Assembly: GCA_032068765.1 (NCBI GenBank)
Contig: DAMBHY010000003.1
Span: forward strand, 124,001 to 188,000
Length of the DNA: 64,000 nt
Origin: DAMBHY01 sp032068765
GTDB taxonomy: Bacteria; Bacteroidota; Bacteroidia; Bacteroidales; Dysgonomonadaceae
Direction of reading: 5' to 3'
Below, piece by piece: positions 25,895 through 35,503 of the stretch. How positions within the stretch are numbered: position 1 is the stretch's first letter; each line of letters begins with the position of its first letter. The position numbers were made by a program, and so were the translations under genes. The notes below the pieces were generated by a model. It saw nothing but the letters and a program-made list of their open reading frames with translations, had not been told where the DNA came from and ran no database searches.

Positions 25895-27907
25895 TTAGTT
25901 GTGCAAGTTCACCGAAACGCCCAATTTCAGCATCATTGGATTGAGCGGATAATGCGGTACAGCAAAATAGTCGGGTTTCAAAACAAGTGGAGCGATATTA
26001 TAAAGCATTACAAAAAAACGTGTCTGTTTCAGGTGCATATTAGCATAAATGGTGGAAATCGGATAATTACCGATTTGTTTTTCTCGTTGATTGTAGAATT
26101 GATTGAGTGCAGGTTCATATCCCGGCGCAAAATACAGTGTGTGAAAATGCGCGTCCACTCCAAATTGTAAATCCAACTCCTTCGCTATTTTCGTATGTAA
26201 ATACATATTCGAATAAAAAGCGATTTTGGGCAGTGGGATAGCTGCCTGGTTGTTTGAAGCTTGATACACCACATCGTTATCCCAGTTGAAAATGCCAAAC
26301 TGCAAGTGATTCATAACTCGCGCGGATAGCACTTGGATATGTTCGTTTTCCTGAACGGGAGTTTTCTTATCATCCAGATAAATGTAATTTTGAATATTTT
26401 CCACTCCCACATTTGCAATGGTATTAATGAATGGAATAGACATTCTGCCCCCTATGTATACACGGCGTGTATCTCCAAAATTATTGTCCCACCAGAAGTA
26501 TTTAGATTGGTAATTATTCTCGAGATATTTTGGTTTTAAGTTTTTAACATATGCTTCAGCGGAAATTTCCGTAAGTTTCCCGGCAATTCTGAATCCTGTT
26601 ATTATATTTCCCATCAATCTTGTTTCTCCCAAAAGATGTCCGGCAACTCCAAAATCTCCCTGAAAATTAAATCGAAAATTTTCGCCCTGCTGTTTTTTTA
26701 AAACTCCACCTATGATAAAACTTTGTTCTACGTGTGCTTTGCGCTTGTTAAGAACCGTATCCAGCATGTTATATTTCATATACTGATGCTCCACAAAACC
26801 CGTAAGACCGAATTTCACCCATTTTCTGAACCCTTCACGAAGTGACAATGCGACGGTATTGGTAAAATTTGCATAACGTGTACTGTCATTGACTAGTTCC
26901 TTATAATACTTGTTTGTGTATATTGTATCCGATGAACTGTTTTCAATAGTATAATATTTTCGGTATTGTTCTTTGTAATTGGTTGTATAAGTCAAACTTG
27001 CTACAGGAATAAATTCTGCCTTTTTACCTTTCTCTGTTAAAGGCTTTCTGTATCCCAGATTATATCTTCCCGAAGCTAAAAATTGATAAGTTTTAATCTG
27101 ATTCCAGTTCTTTTTGAAATAAACTGGAATATCCAAACTTTTGAAACTTTCCTTTATAGAATCAGGGTTGGTAATAAATCCATCGTCCACAATTCCTCCG
27201 TTTTCATAATGTTTGATATTAGCGGTAGATGCAAACAAATGTAGTTCTAATCTGTCGGATAAATAATTTCCAAATAACTCCCAGTCCACGTGCTTTGCAG
27301 ACTGTGCTGCATAATATCCTCTTGCGTTGATGTAGTCGAACTCCAGACCAACATTCAGCTTCTTGCCGAAATTGGAAGTCATGAGTGCTGTAAATCTCTC
27401 TTCTCTTTTTTCGCCAGTACCTGCAGTCTGGTAATTCAGTCTAGAATAAGGTACGCGCATGTTATAGAAGTTTCTTTTTTCAGGGTCTTTATTATAAGGT
27501 TTGTACGAATCGTAAAAAAGAAAATAATCTTTTTCACTTTTATCAAAGAAAAGTTTGGAATAAATAGGCGAACCAATATATCCTAAATTTCCTGTAGCTA
27601 CGGAATACCCATCACCGACAGTTGTTTGCTGATAATTGTAAATGGCGGTATCCATCGCCGCAAGATATCTTTCCCCGGTACGCTTATCCAGTTTCCAAGC
27701 CTTGTGCCAATTATCATGAAGTAATGTATCGTTTGATTGGGGTTTTTCAGGACTTTGCTTTACAATTCTTTTTATGTTTTGAAAAGTATCTGATGGTGTA
27801 TTTGTTTTCTTTATTGTTGAAGACTGCTTTCTCAACTCAGTCTGTTGAGAAAAACAAACAATTGTACATATAATTACTAAAATGACTGTGAAAAGTAATT
27901 TTTTCAT
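25895..27907 (-). CDS. Putative outer-membrane porin (Porin_10 type)
   Basis: 670 residues with a signal peptide ending near FSQQ, then a region starting WHKAWKLDKRTGERYLAAMDTA and many alternating beta strands with aromatic girdle patterns, ending in a hydrophobic strand LKLGVSVNLHN typical of outer-membrane barrels. It matches the Bacteroidota putative porin family (Porin_10). The substrate is unknown. It is embedded between cca and pncB on one strand with 16- and 42-bp gaps. Confidence 0.82.
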   Translation of the reverse strand: MKKLLFTVILVIICTIVCFSQQTELRKQSSTIKKTNTPSDTFQNIKRIVKQSPEKPQSNDTLLHDNWHKAWKLDKRTGERYLAAMDTAIYNYQQTTVGDGYSVATGNLGYIGSPIYSKLFFDKSEKDYFLFYDSYKPYNKDPEKRNFYNMRVPYSRLNYQTAGTGEKREERFTALMTSNFGKKLNVGLEFDYINARGYYAAQSAKHVDWELFGNYLSDRLELHLFASTANIKHYENGGIVDDGFITNPDSIKESFKSLDIPVYFKKNWNQIKTYQFLASGRYNLGYRKPLTEKGKKAEFIPVASLTYTTNYKEQYRKYYTIENSSSDTIYTNKYYKELVNDSTRYANFTNTVALSLREGFRKWVKFGLTGFVEHQYMKYNMLDTVLNKRKAHVEQSFIIGGVLKKQQGENFRFNFQGDFGVAGHLLGETRLMGNIITGFRIAGKLTEISAEAYVKNLKPKYLENNYQSKYFWWDNNFGDTRRVYIGGRMSIPFINTIANVGVENIQNYIYLDDKKTPVQENEHIQVLSARVMNHLQFGIFNWDNDVVYQASNNQAAIPLPKIAFYSNMYLHTKIAKELDLQFGVDAHFHTLYFAPGYEPALNQFYNQREKQIGNYPISTIYANMHLKQTRFFVMLYNIAPLVLKPDYFAVPHYPLNPMMLKLGVSVNLHN

Positions 27908-27923
27908 GTTGCACTTTCCTTAT

Positions 27924-29360
27924 TTAAGTTTTAATTACGGGATGCAATCCCATTTCTGACGCTTTTTTAATCAAAAATTGTTTTGCAGCATCGTGTTCAT
28001 TCGGAATTTCACCATCTAAAATTGCTTCTTTTATAAGACTTTTGAGTTTGCCGACTTCTGCACACTGTCCGAGTCCAAAGGTATTCATTATTTCTATTCC
28101 GTCAACAGGAGGTTGAAAGTTTCGTACTCTATCTTTTTCTTCAATCTCTTTTAGCTTGCGACGTACAATTTTGAAATTACGCAAATGCTTTTTTACTTTA
28201 TCGGGATTTTTCGAGGTAATATCTGCTTCGCAAAGCGTCATCAAATAATCAATATCATCTCCTGCGTCAAAAAGCAATCTTCTAACAGCGGAATCAGTAA
28301 CTTCATCTTCGACAAGTTGCATCGGTCGCATATGCAGTGAAACCATCTTTTGCACGAATTTCATTTTCTCGTTGAGAGGAAATTTCAGTCGTTTAAAAAG
28401 TTTAGGAATCATTTTTTCTCCGACAAAGTTATGATTGTGGAATGTCCAACCAAGTTTGTTATCCCATCTTTTTGTAACTGGTTTTCCAATATCGTGGAAA
28501 AGGGCGCTCCATCTCAACCATAAATTATCTGTCACTTTCGCGATGTTGTCCAATACGGCAAGTGTGTGGTAAAAATTGTCTTTATGCCCTATTCCATCCT
28601 TTGTTTCGGCTCCTTTTAATGCTATAACTTCAGGTAAAATGTATTCCAAAAGTCTTGTTTTTTCCAACAGCAATAATCCTATAGATGGTTTTGGAGAAAG
28701 CATTATTTTATTCATTTCATCCATAATACGCTCTTTGGTGATTATTTCTATTCGATCTGCATTTCTTTTAATAGCATCAAAAGTTTCGGGATAGATATCA
28801 AATCCTAACTGTGAAGAAAAACGTATCGCACGTAACATGCGCAGTGGGTCGTCACTAAATGTAATATCCGGATCTAGCGGTGTGCGGATGATTAAATTCT
28901 CCATGTCCTGCAAACCTTTAAATGGATCAAGCAACTCTCCAAACCTATCACCATTTAAACACAACGCTAACGCATTAATAGTGAAATCGCGGCGTTTCTG
29001 GTCATCTTCCAGTGTACCGTTTTCAACAATAGGGTTTCGGGAATCGTGCGTGTAAGATTCTTTTCTTGCTCCTACAAATTCCAAATCCAAATCGTTGTAT
29101 TTTATCTGCGCTGTTCCAAATGTTTTAAAAACTGACAATTTCGCTTTTCTACCCAACTTCTTAGCAACGGCTTCTGCTATGGCTATCCCACTTCCAACCA
29201 CCACCATATCTATATCTTTTGAGGGTCTGTAAAGGAAAATATCACGTACATAACCGCCTATCACATAACACTCAAGTCTCATTTCATCTGCGATGGACGA
29301 AATGAGACCGAAAATAGGCTTTTGTAAATATTCTTTTATTTGATGCTGAGTTATATCCAT
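27924..29360 (-). CDS. cca: CCA tRNA nucleotidyltransferase with HD domain
   Basis: 478 residues adding or repairing the 3' CCA of tRNAs. The nucleotidyltransferase motif is VIGGYVRDIFLYRPSKDIDMVV with the catalytic DxD, followed by RRDFTINALALCLNG, DPLRMLRAIRF, and an HD domain (ALFHDIGKPVT) in the C-terminal half. This enzyme is essential for the two tRNA genes in the window that lack an encoded CCA. Part of the seven-gene minus-strand string. Confidence 0.95.
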   Translation of the reverse strand: MDITQHQIKEYLQKPIFGLISSIADEMRLECYVIGGYVRDIFLYRPSKDIDMVVVGSGIAIAEAVAKKLGRKAKLSVFKTFGTAQIKYNDLDLEFVGARKESYTHDSRNPIVENGTLEDDQKRRDFTINALALCLNGDRFGELLDPFKGLQDMENLIIRTPLDPDITFSDDPLRMLRAIRFSSQLGFDIYPETFDAIKRNADRIEIITKERIMDEMNKIMLSPKPSIGLLLLEKTRLLEYILPEVIALKGAETKDGIGHKDNFYHTLAVLDNIAKVTDNLWLRWSALFHDIGKPVTKRWDNKLGWTFHNHNFVGEKMIPKLFKRLKFPLNEKMKFVQKMVSLHMRPMQLVEDEVTDSAVRRLLFDAGDDIDYLMTLCEADITSKNPDKVKKHLRNFKIVRRKLKEIEEKDRVRNFQPPVDGIEIMNTFGLGQCAEVGKLKSLIKEAILDGEIPNEHDAAKQFLIKKASEMGLHPVIKT

Positions 29361-29381
29361 TCAAATTCTGTCTGATGCCTC

Positions 29382-30122
29382 TTACTCTCCTATCTGAATG
29401 ATGTTTTCTTTATCTTCATTACTATTGATAATTTCGTTTCGAGTATCTATCGGCGACATATTGGTGAAAGAGCCGTTTTCGCAACGCATAATCCTACCTT
29501 GAAATGCTTGTACTATTGAATAATTGTGTGTAGACATAACTACAGCGGTTCCTTTTTTAGCGATATCCTGCAAAAGAGTTACAATTTGACTGCCTGTTTC
29601 AGGATCGAGATTTCCAGTAGGTTCGTCCGCAAGTATCAATGGTGGGGAGTTTAACAAGGCACGAGCGATAACAATACGCTGCTGTTCACCACCAGAAAGT
29701 TCGTGAGGCATTTTGTAAGATTTATTCTGCATGCCTACCTGCACAAGCACTTCGTGGATGCGGTCTTTAATTACATGTTTATCTTTCCAGCCCGTTGCAC
29801 GTAACACAAACTCTAGGTTTTTCTCTACGGTGCGGTCTATCAATAACTGAAAATCCTGAAATACTATACCTATTTTTCTGCGAAGGTATGGTATCTCTTT
29901 CCTTTTTATTTTTTGTAGTTGATAATCAAAAATACGTGCTTCACCTTCCTCTATTGGTAATTCAGCATACATGCTTTTCAAAAGCGTACTTTTTCCCGAA
30001 CCAACTTTTCCTATTACGTATACAAAATCTCCACGTGTAACCTTTAAGTTTACATCACGAAGAATAGCGTTTTCTTTACGGCTGAGCGTTACATTTTTAT
30101 AATCAACTAAAACTTCTTGCAT
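29382..30122 (-). CDS. ftsE: FtsE-like ABC transporter ATP-binding protein
   Basis: 246 residues with Walker A GKVGSGKST (38-46), Q-loop VFQDFQLL, signature ELSGGEQQRIVIARALL, Walker B LILADEPTGNLD and the switch His in MSTHNY. The best match is FtsE, which with FtsX controls periplasmic cell-wall hydrolases during division. A C-terminal acidic extension (from about residue 225) is unusual. No ftsX gene is next to it; in this group ftsX often lies elsewhere. Neighbours are cca and a DUF4870 gene, gaps 21 and 7 bp. Confidence 0.85.
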   Translation of the reverse strand: MQEVLVDYKNVTLSRKENAILRDVNLKVTRGDFVYVIGKVGSGKSTLLKSMYAELPIEEGEARIFDYQLQKIKRKEIPYLRRKIGIVFQDFQLLIDRTVEKNLEFVLRATGWKDKHVIKDRIHEVLVQVGMQNKSYKMPHELSGGEQQRIVIARALLNSPPLILADEPTGNLDPETGSQIVTLLQDIAKKGTAVVMSTHNYSIVQAFQGRIMRCENGSFTNMSPIDTRNEIINSNEDKENIIQIGE

Positions 30123-30129
30123 CTAACTC

Positions 30130-30624
30130 TTATTTTATAAAATCAATCACAAATGGATATTTCCAATATATATTATTATACGCTTTCCATGCTCCTACAA
30201 TTGGGAAAACTATCACCAGTATTCCTAAAATAGCTAACGCTGGAAGTCCTATTAAAAGGATAATAAGCACTGTGGCAATCGCTAAATAAATGAGGTAGGA
30301 AATCATAAAATTGACGATGTTTTTTCCATGTCTGTTCACGTTAGGATTTTTATCCTTGTTAGCAATCCATAGAAGAACGGGTACAATGAACCCAATTCCG
30401 GGAATAAGAAAACCTGCTAACTGAGATAAATGCATCAACATTAGATACATGTTTTCTGACATTCCAAATAGCGGTTCTCTGAAGGTATCGTTGATAGGTG
30501 AAGTATTATAACTCTCATCGTTCAAAACTTTTGCTTTCTCTCGCTGATATTCTTCTTCTGTAATGCTGCCTTTTGCACGCAATTCGTCGAGAAGTCTTAA
30601 GTCTTCGTATTTTGAATTTCCCAT
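30130..30624 (-). CDS. SHOCT plus DUF4870 membrane protein
   Basis: 164 residues. The N-terminus is a SHOCT-like motif (LRLLDELRAKGSITEEEYQREKAKVL), followed by a DUF4870 (Tic20-like) membrane domain with three to four hydrophobic segments (LMLMHLSQLAGFLIPGIG, NRHGKNIVNFMISYLIYL, GLPALAILGILVIVFPIVG). Function unknown. Its ATG begins on the base after the TlpA-like stop codon, and ftsE follows 7 bp later, so the genes are certainly co-transcribed. Confidence 0.86.
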   Translation of the reverse strand: MGNSKYEDLRLLDELRAKGSITEEEYQREKAKVLNDESYNTSPINDTFREPLFGMSENMYLMLMHLSQLAGFLIPGIGFIVPVLLWIANKDKNPNVNRHGKNIVNFMISYLIYLAIATVLIILLIGLPALAILGILVIVFPIVGAWKAYNNIYWKYPFVIDFIK

Positions 30625-31185
30625 TTATTTCAAAAGTTTATCAATCAGTTCAACCATTCTTTTAAATTCCTCTTCGTTGTATAAACGAGTAAGCATTACA
30701 ATGCGTCCATCTTTGTCAACAATTACATTGCGTGTGATTCCCGCATCTTTTTTAGCATACAAACCGAAGATATTTCCATTTGGGTCGAAACCTATTGGAT
30801 AAGTAACTTTAGTGGCTTTGCGAAGTTCATTTATCTTTTCAAGTGGTTCGTCTCTATCAATGCCGTATAACGCAAAATTGGAGTTTTCTTTATGTTTTTG
30901 CCAGATTTCACTTTCAATATGTGGCATTTCTTTTCTGCACACACCACACCAGCTTGCTGTAAATTGCAGCATCACGACTTTTCCCCGCAAATCAGAAAGT
31001 TTCATTTTCTTTCCTCCTGGGAGATTCATTTCAAAATCGGGAGCCATATCACCGACTTTCACAAGATATTGGCGATCATCATCTTGTTCTACTTTCATTG
31101 GATTATCGTTTTTTACAGTCGCTTTTAAATTTATCAAAGACAGCGTTAATAAAGTAAATGTAAATATCAAAATTATTCTTCTCAT
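30625..31185 (-). CDS. TlpA/ResA-like periplasmic thiol-disulfide oxidoreductase
   Basis: 186 residues with a signal or anchor segment (MRRIILIFTFTLLTLSLINL), then a thioredoxin-fold domain of the TlpA/AhpC type: VGDMAPDFEMNLPGGKKMKLSDLRGKV and active site ASWCGVC. Typical tasks are reducing periplasmic disulfides, for instance in cytochrome maturation; the partner is not evident here. It lies 27 bp after the VanZ-like gene and abuts the DUF4870 gene exactly. Confidence 0.88.
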   Translation of the reverse strand: MRRIILIFTFTLLTLSLINLKATVKNDNPMKVEQDDDRQYLVKVGDMAPDFEMNLPGGKKMKLSDLRGKVVMLQFTASWCGVCRKEMPHIESEIWQKHKENSNFALYGIDRDEPLEKINELRKATKVTYPIGFDPNGNIFGLYAKKDAGITRNVIVDKDGRIVMLTRLYNEEEFKRMVELIDKLLK

Positions 31186-31212
31186 TAAGATAACAGTTTA
31201 GAATGTTTGTTA

Positions 31213-31626
31213 TTACAAAGATAAATGATTTTTAGATTTTTTACTTTTCCTGTAATAATAAAATGAAAATATCATTGCAGTAGTTGAACCCAACATATCT
31301 GCGACAAAATCAGCCATTTCGCAACTTCTTCCGGGGAAAATACTGCCCTGCATCAATTCTATAATTCCCCCATAAACTACAGGCACAACAAATCCCCAAA
31401 AAATCCATTTCCAGATTATGGGTTTGGAATTGTGAAGTTTGTAGTAATAAATCAGAGATGCAGCGGAAAGAGTCAGAAACATTACAAAGTGCACCACCTT
31501 ATCCCAAGGGAAGTAGGAAGGAAGTTTGGGTAAGTCAGAAGGGTTCCAAAGACAAGTAGCGAAAAAAATAATTGCTCCGATAAATAAAGGAACAAGAGCA
31601 TAATGAATGCGGTTGGATAATTTCAT
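31213..31626 (-). CDS. VanZ-like membrane protein
   Basis: 137 residues with four hydrophobic helices and the VanZ family pattern: DKVVHFVMFLTLSAASLI near residue 45 and GGIIELMQGSIFPGRSCEMADFVADMLGSTTAMIF. VanZ-type proteins are of uncertain role, the eponym giving low-level teicoplanin resistance. First gene of the seven-gene minus-strand string; a near-consensus TACCTTTA box lies about 25 bp upstream. Confidence 0.85.
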   Translation of the reverse strand: MKLSNRIHYALVPLFIGAIIFFATCLWNPSDLPKLPSYFPWDKVVHFVMFLTLSAASLIYYYKLHNSKPIIWKWIFWGFVVPVVYGGIIELMQGSIFPGRSCEMADFVADMLGSTTAMIFSFYYYRKSKKSKNHLSL

Positions 31627-31785
31627 AGTTGTTGTACCAAATAGGGGTGTAAAGGTAGAGATAAAATCGTAATTAATAATCAGCTTTTAAATACATATAA
31701 CAAATATCAAAGCACAATTTTGATAAAAAAGTTGTTTCTTTGTTAACAATTATAATTTTAGATATTAAATAAGAAAAGTCCATAA

Positions 31786-33465
31786 ATGAAAAGAGCAATT
31801 ATATTATTTCTTGGGGTCATTTTTTTCCAATTCACACAAGCGCAACAATCGCAAAAACCGGTTACCGACAAATCTTCTAATCGACACTTCAATATAAATA
31901 AAAGCATTGATGTATACAGTTCTGTTTTGAAAGAATTGGATATGTTTTATGTAGATAGTATTGACGTAGATAGTTTGGTGCAAAATAACGTTCAAATGAT
32001 GCTGAATGGACTTGATCCATACACAGAATATTACCCAGAAGATAAAATGGATGACTTGCGGTTTATGACAACAGGTGAGTATGCAGGCATCGGCGCTATT
32101 ATTTCACAAAAAAACGGTGGCGTAATCATCAATGAACCTTATGAAGGAATGCCTGCGGCAAAAGCTGGACTGAAAGCTGGTGACCAAATACTGGAAATTG
32201 ATGGAAAGGATTTGAGAAAAGCTCCTGTAAGTAAGGTAAGCGAAAACTTGAAAGGAACTCCGGGTACAACTTTATCTATTCTTATTCAGCGTCCTGGTGA
32301 AGCAAAACCACGCATTGTGAAAGTAATTCGTGAAAAGATTACCATCCATCCGGTAACATACTCCACCGTTATGAAAAACAACATCGGTTATCTGCATTTT
32401 AGTGGATTCACCGAAAATAGTTCTGCGGAAGCAAAACAAACCATTTTGGATTTAAAAAATAAAGGGGCCAAATCGTTAATTATGGACTTGCGCGGAAATG
32501 GCGGAGGTATCTTGGATGAAGCTGTGAATATAGTAAATTTCTTTGTTCCAAAAGGAAAAGAAATAGTATCTACGAAAGGTAAAATTCCACAACGTAACCG
32601 AGTATACAAAACATTGTATAATTCGATGGACGAAATGATACCGTTGGTAATTCTTACAGATACCGGAAGCGCATCGGCTTCTGAAATTGTTGCCGGCTCT
32701 TTACAAGATTTAGATCGAGCCGTTATTATTGGAAATCGTACATTCGGTAAAGGTTTGGTGCAGGAACCACGTCAGCTTCCTTACAATGGAAGCATGAAAT
32801 TAACCATCGCCAAATATTATATCCCGAGTGGAAGATTAATTCAAAAACTGGACTATTCACACAGAAATGCTGATGGGTCAATAGGTAGTGTTCCCGATAG
32901 CCTTACAAACATATTTAAAACCTTTAAAGGACGTCTTGTTCGTGACGGAGGAGGTATTACTCCCGACATCATTATTAATCAATCTAGACCAAACACGATT
33001 GTTTATTATTTGACTATGGAAAATATAATTTTTGACTATGTAACAGATTGGGTCTTAAAACACAAATCGATTGATAGTCCCGACAAATTTAATTTGTCAG
33101 ATACTGATTATGAAGATTTTAAGAAATTCGTAAAAACGAAAAAATTTAATTATGACCAAATGAGCGCACGACACCTCAAACAATTGAAGGAAGTAATGAA
33201 GTTTGAAGGATATATGGACACCGCTTCAGAAGAATTCAAAGCATTGGAAGCTAAACTGGTTCCTAATCTTGACAGAGACCTTGACTTAGCAAAAGATGAT
33301 ATCCGGAATCAGATTTCTAACGAAATTATTCAAAGATATTACTTCAAAAAAGGTGTGTTAATTCACACATTAGCATCTGACAAAGTTTTAGATAAAGCTA
33401 TTGAAATTCTTCAAAATCCAGCACAATATCAGGCAATCTTATCACCTCGAAATGATAATAAATAA
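31786..33465 (+). CDS. C-terminal processing peptidase (S41, CtpA-like)
   Basis: 559 residues with a signal peptide (IILFLGVIFFQFTQAQ), a PDZ domain (about 85-170; GEYAGIGAIISQKNGGVIIN and AGLKAGDQILEIDGKDL), and the S41 protease domain with nucleophile S297 in GSASASE and K322 in FGKGLVQ, 25 residues apart as in Prc. The C-terminal 130 residues are a Lys-rich helical extension. Likely a periplasmic processing protease. It is monocistronic and ends at a strong palindromic terminator shared with convergent luxS. Confidence 0.94.
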   Translation: MKRAIILFLGVIFFQFTQAQQSQKPVTDKSSNRHFNINKSIDVYSSVLKELDMFYVDSIDVDSLVQNNVQMMLNGLDPYTEYYPEDKMDDLRFMTTGEYAGIGAIISQKNGGVIINEPYEGMPAAKAGLKAGDQILEIDGKDLRKAPVSKVSENLKGTPGTTLSILIQRPGEAKPRIVKVIREKITIHPVTYSTVMKNNIGYLHFSGFTENSSAEAKQTILDLKNKGAKSLIMDLRGNGGGILDEAVNIVNFFVPKGKEIVSTKGKIPQRNRVYKTLYNSMDEMIPLVILTDTGSASASEIVAGSLQDLDRAVIIGNRTFGKGLVQEPRQLPYNGSMKLTIAKYYIPSGRLIQKLDYSHRNADGSIGSVPDSLTNIFKTFKGRLVRDGGGITPDIIINQSRPNTIVYYLTMENIIFDYVTDWVLKHKSIDSPDKFNLSDTDYEDFKKFVKTKKFNYDQMSARHLKQLKEVMKFEGYMDTASEEFKALEAKLVPNLDRDLDLAKDDIRNQISNEIIQRYYFKKGVLIHTLASDKVLDKAIEILQNPAQYQAILSPRNDNK

Positions 33466-33469
33466 ATTT

Positions 33470-33507
33470 AAAGAAAGCGGCTGAAAATATTTTCAGCCGC
33501 TTTCTTT
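33470..33507. terminator. Perfect 38-bp palindrome, bidirectional terminator of the S41 peptidase gene and luxS
   Basis: Two 19-bp arms without mismatch (inner GAAAGCGGCTG / CAGCCGCTTTC), centred at 33488/33489 between convergent stop codons. T-rich sequence on the plus-strand side supports termination. Confidence 0.85.
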
Positions 33508-33542
33508 AATGTTTCTGTCTTTTTCTTTAGTCTTATCTGTAA

Positions 33543-34022
33543 TTAAAGTGGGTAGTTTAGATTTTCCTCTGTAATCCTCAGAAGCACTTCGTTAAGATAT
33601 TTCTTTGATTCCCAACGAGCCATAGGTAAATCCTGTAGAAGAAAATTTCCACAATCCTTAGCAGTAGCTCCTGGAATATCACCTTCATATTCCGTTATGA
33701 ATTGGAATGTACGAACCATCAATGGAACAATATCTTCAGATTTCAGATTTCCTTTTACAATCAGATAATTACCCGTGAGACAACCCATCGGACCCCAATA
33801 AATAATTCGGTCTTTCCATTCTCTATCATTGCGAAGAAAAGTTGCAGCAAGATGTTCAATTGTATGAATGGCCCCCTGTTGCAACGCAGGTTCATTGTTA
33901 GGTTCTTTCATTCGTACATCAAATGTAGTAATCACATTGTCATTCAAAAAATCCTGACGACTTACGTAAATACCTCTTTTCAAACGGAGGTGGTTAATAT
34001 TAAAACTTGGAATCTTTTCCAT
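33543..34022 (-). CDS. luxS: S-ribosylhomocysteine lyase LuxS
   Basis: 159 residues. The metal-binding HTIEH motif (about 54-58), the Cys near the domain centre in GPMGCLTGNYLI and the conserved CGNFLLQDLPMAR segment identify LuxS, which cleaves S-ribosylhomocysteine to homocysteine and DPD, the AI-2 precursor. It follows mtnN by 32 bp, so the pair performs the two successive steps of SAH detoxification. It ends at the shared 38-bp palindromic terminator. Confidence 0.97.
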   Translation of the reverse strand: MEKIPSFNINHLRLKRGIYVSRQDFLNDNVITTFDVRMKEPNNEPALQQGAIHTIEHLAATFLRNDREWKDRIIYWGPMGCLTGNYLIVKGNLKSEDIVPLMVRTFQFITEYEGDIPGATAKDCGNFLLQDLPMARWESKKYLNEVLLRITEENLNYPL

Positions 34023-34054
34023 TTCTTACATAAAATAATTAAGGGGTGATAAAT

Positions 34055-34738
34055 TTATAGCGCTTCCAAATACCTCTTAGTGACTTCAAAAGAATCGTTA
34101 GCCAACCTACTCCAAAAATCAAAATATTGCGAAGCTTTTTCATCTTTCAACGGTACGTCACTGATGATACGGAAACTGATAAAAGGTGTTCCGTACACAT
34201 AACAAGTTTGCGCAATTGAGCAGCTTTCCATATCCACCGCCTTGGCATCAGGAAAGTGCGATAATATCTCACGCATCTTTTCTTTAGTGTCAACAAACCA
34301 GTCGCCAGTAACAATTCTTCCAGAATGAATCTTTACGTTCGTATCTAGACCTAAAGCTTTGTTTATAAATTTTCTATCAGAAGTGAATGCCGCAGGCATG
34401 CCTGGAATTTGACCATATTCGACTTCACTCCCGCAATATAAGTCATGATAAACGTAGTCAGTCCCAACAACTACTTCCATCGGACTCATAGTTACATCCG
34501 CACCTCCTGCCACTCCTGTTGATATAACTAATTCGGGATGATAAGTTCTAATCATTTCAACTGCCCCGATGGTACTATTTACTTTTCCGATACCGCATTG
34601 CTGAATTATAATATCGTGGTGGGCAATTTTTCCTAATACAAACCTCTTTCCGTGATAATTTTTTGTTTGTATATCTGAAAGCAATGTTTTGAGTTGGTTT
34701 AACTCCTTCTCCATCGCTACAATTATTCCTATTTTCAT
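34055..34738 (-). CDS. mtnN: 5'-methylthioadenosine/S-adenosylhomocysteine nucleosidase
   Basis: 227 residues beginning MKIGIIVAMEKELNQLKTLL, with VISTGVAGGADVTMSPMEVV and the catalytic-site region KAVDMESCSIAQTCYVYG and FISFRIISDVP. It removes adenine from SAH and MTA in the cytoplasm, feeding LuxS. It sits immediately upstream of luxS in the same direction; spacing to the DUF2284 gene upstream is 46 bp, so a larger transcript is possible. Confidence 0.96.
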   Translation of the reverse strand: MKIGIIVAMEKELNQLKTLLSDIQTKNYHGKRFVLGKIAHHDIIIQQCGIGKVNSTIGAVEMIRTYHPELVISTGVAGGADVTMSPMEVVVGTDYVYHDLYCGSEVEYGQIPGMPAAFTSDRKFINKALGLDTNVKIHSGRIVTGDWFVDTKEKMREILSHFPDAKAVDMESCSIAQTCYVYGTPFISFRIISDVPLKDEKASQYFDFWSRLANDSFEVTKRYLEAL

Positions 34739-34784
34739 ATCATTTTATTAATTCTGTATGACAACGATAACTGCTTTTGAGCTA

Positions 34785-35411
34785 TCAAACTTCATCAAAC
34801 AGATTTGTGACTTTATTTTGCAATTCCTGCAGTTCTGTTTTAGACAAAATTCCACTTACTAATGTAAGGTATTCTGGCAATTGATTATTACTCCCCCATT
34901 TCATCTCTATATGAAGCAACTGAAAGGTTGTTTTCATCATATCAAAACCAAATGCTTCGAGGGAAGAACGCATTTTACTGGGATAACGACATGCCTGATT
35001 TTTACGGCGTGTACAATTTTCCCACTTACAAAAATGACAGACTCCAGCAAAAAATGCCCTACTGTCAGGATATGAATGTTCCAGTCCCAATAACAATATA
35101 TCTTCTTTTTTGCGAACTTCTGCTATAACTTGATAAGCGGCATTTTTAACATTGTCAATACCAATATTATTTTGAATAAAATCAGGATGAAAGATAATCT
35201 TCGTGCCGATGATGTATGCAAAATGATATTGTAATAGATACTCATTCGTATCAAAATCAAAAGGCGGACATGACCAGCAAATGTCGTATTTATTACATTG
35301 TTGGCAGTATCCAAGAAAGTTTTCTTCATTTCTGTAGCCTTTTATATATTCTGCTAGACAAATAACAGTCGTAAAATGCTGTAATGTATAATTTTGCATT
35401 GTTTTCTTCAA
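34785..35411 (-). CDS. DUF2284 predicted metal-binding protein
   Basis: About 204-208 residues with paired Cys clusters: CQQCNKYDICWSCPPF near residue 40 and CHFCKWENCTRRKNQACRYP near 130, followed by MRSSLEAFGFDMMKT. This is the DUF2284 family, probably binding an iron-sulfur or zinc centre; function unknown. Two in-frame starts exist (35411 and 35399). The TAATTTTG box at 35422-35429 would leave only about 6 nt before the first, so the second (MQNYTL) is slightly more plausible. Confidence 0.8.
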   Translation of the reverse strand: MKKTMQNYTLQHFTTVICLAEYIKGYRNEENFLGYCQQCNKYDICWSCPPFDFDTNEYLLQYHFAYIIGTKIIFHPDFIQNNIGIDNVKNAAYQVIAEVRKKEDILLLGLEHSYPDSRAFFAGVCHFCKWENCTRRKNQACRYPSKMRSSLEAFGFDMMKTTFQLLHIEMKWGSNNQLPEYLTLVSGILSKTELQELQNKVTNLFDEV

Positions 35412-35421
35412 ATATCGAATG

Positions 35422-35429
35422 CAAAATTA
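35422..35429 (-). promoter_or_regulatory. -7 box for the DUF2284 gene
   Basis: TAATTTTG on the minus strand, with a near-match TTTA about 20 bp upstream. Confidence 0.5.
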
Positions 35430-35449
35430 AGTAAACTTTCACATAAAAA

Positions 35450-35486
35450 TAAAACCCGTTTTACTCAAAAGCATAAAACAGGCTTT
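35450..35486 (-). terminator. Probable terminator after the small acidic gene
   Basis: Imperfect stem (AAACCCGTTTTA and TAAAACAGGCTTT) just past the stop codon, overlapping the start of the DUF2284 promoter region. Confidence 0.5.
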
Positions 35487-35503
35487 AAATAAGTAAATAT
35501 CGA

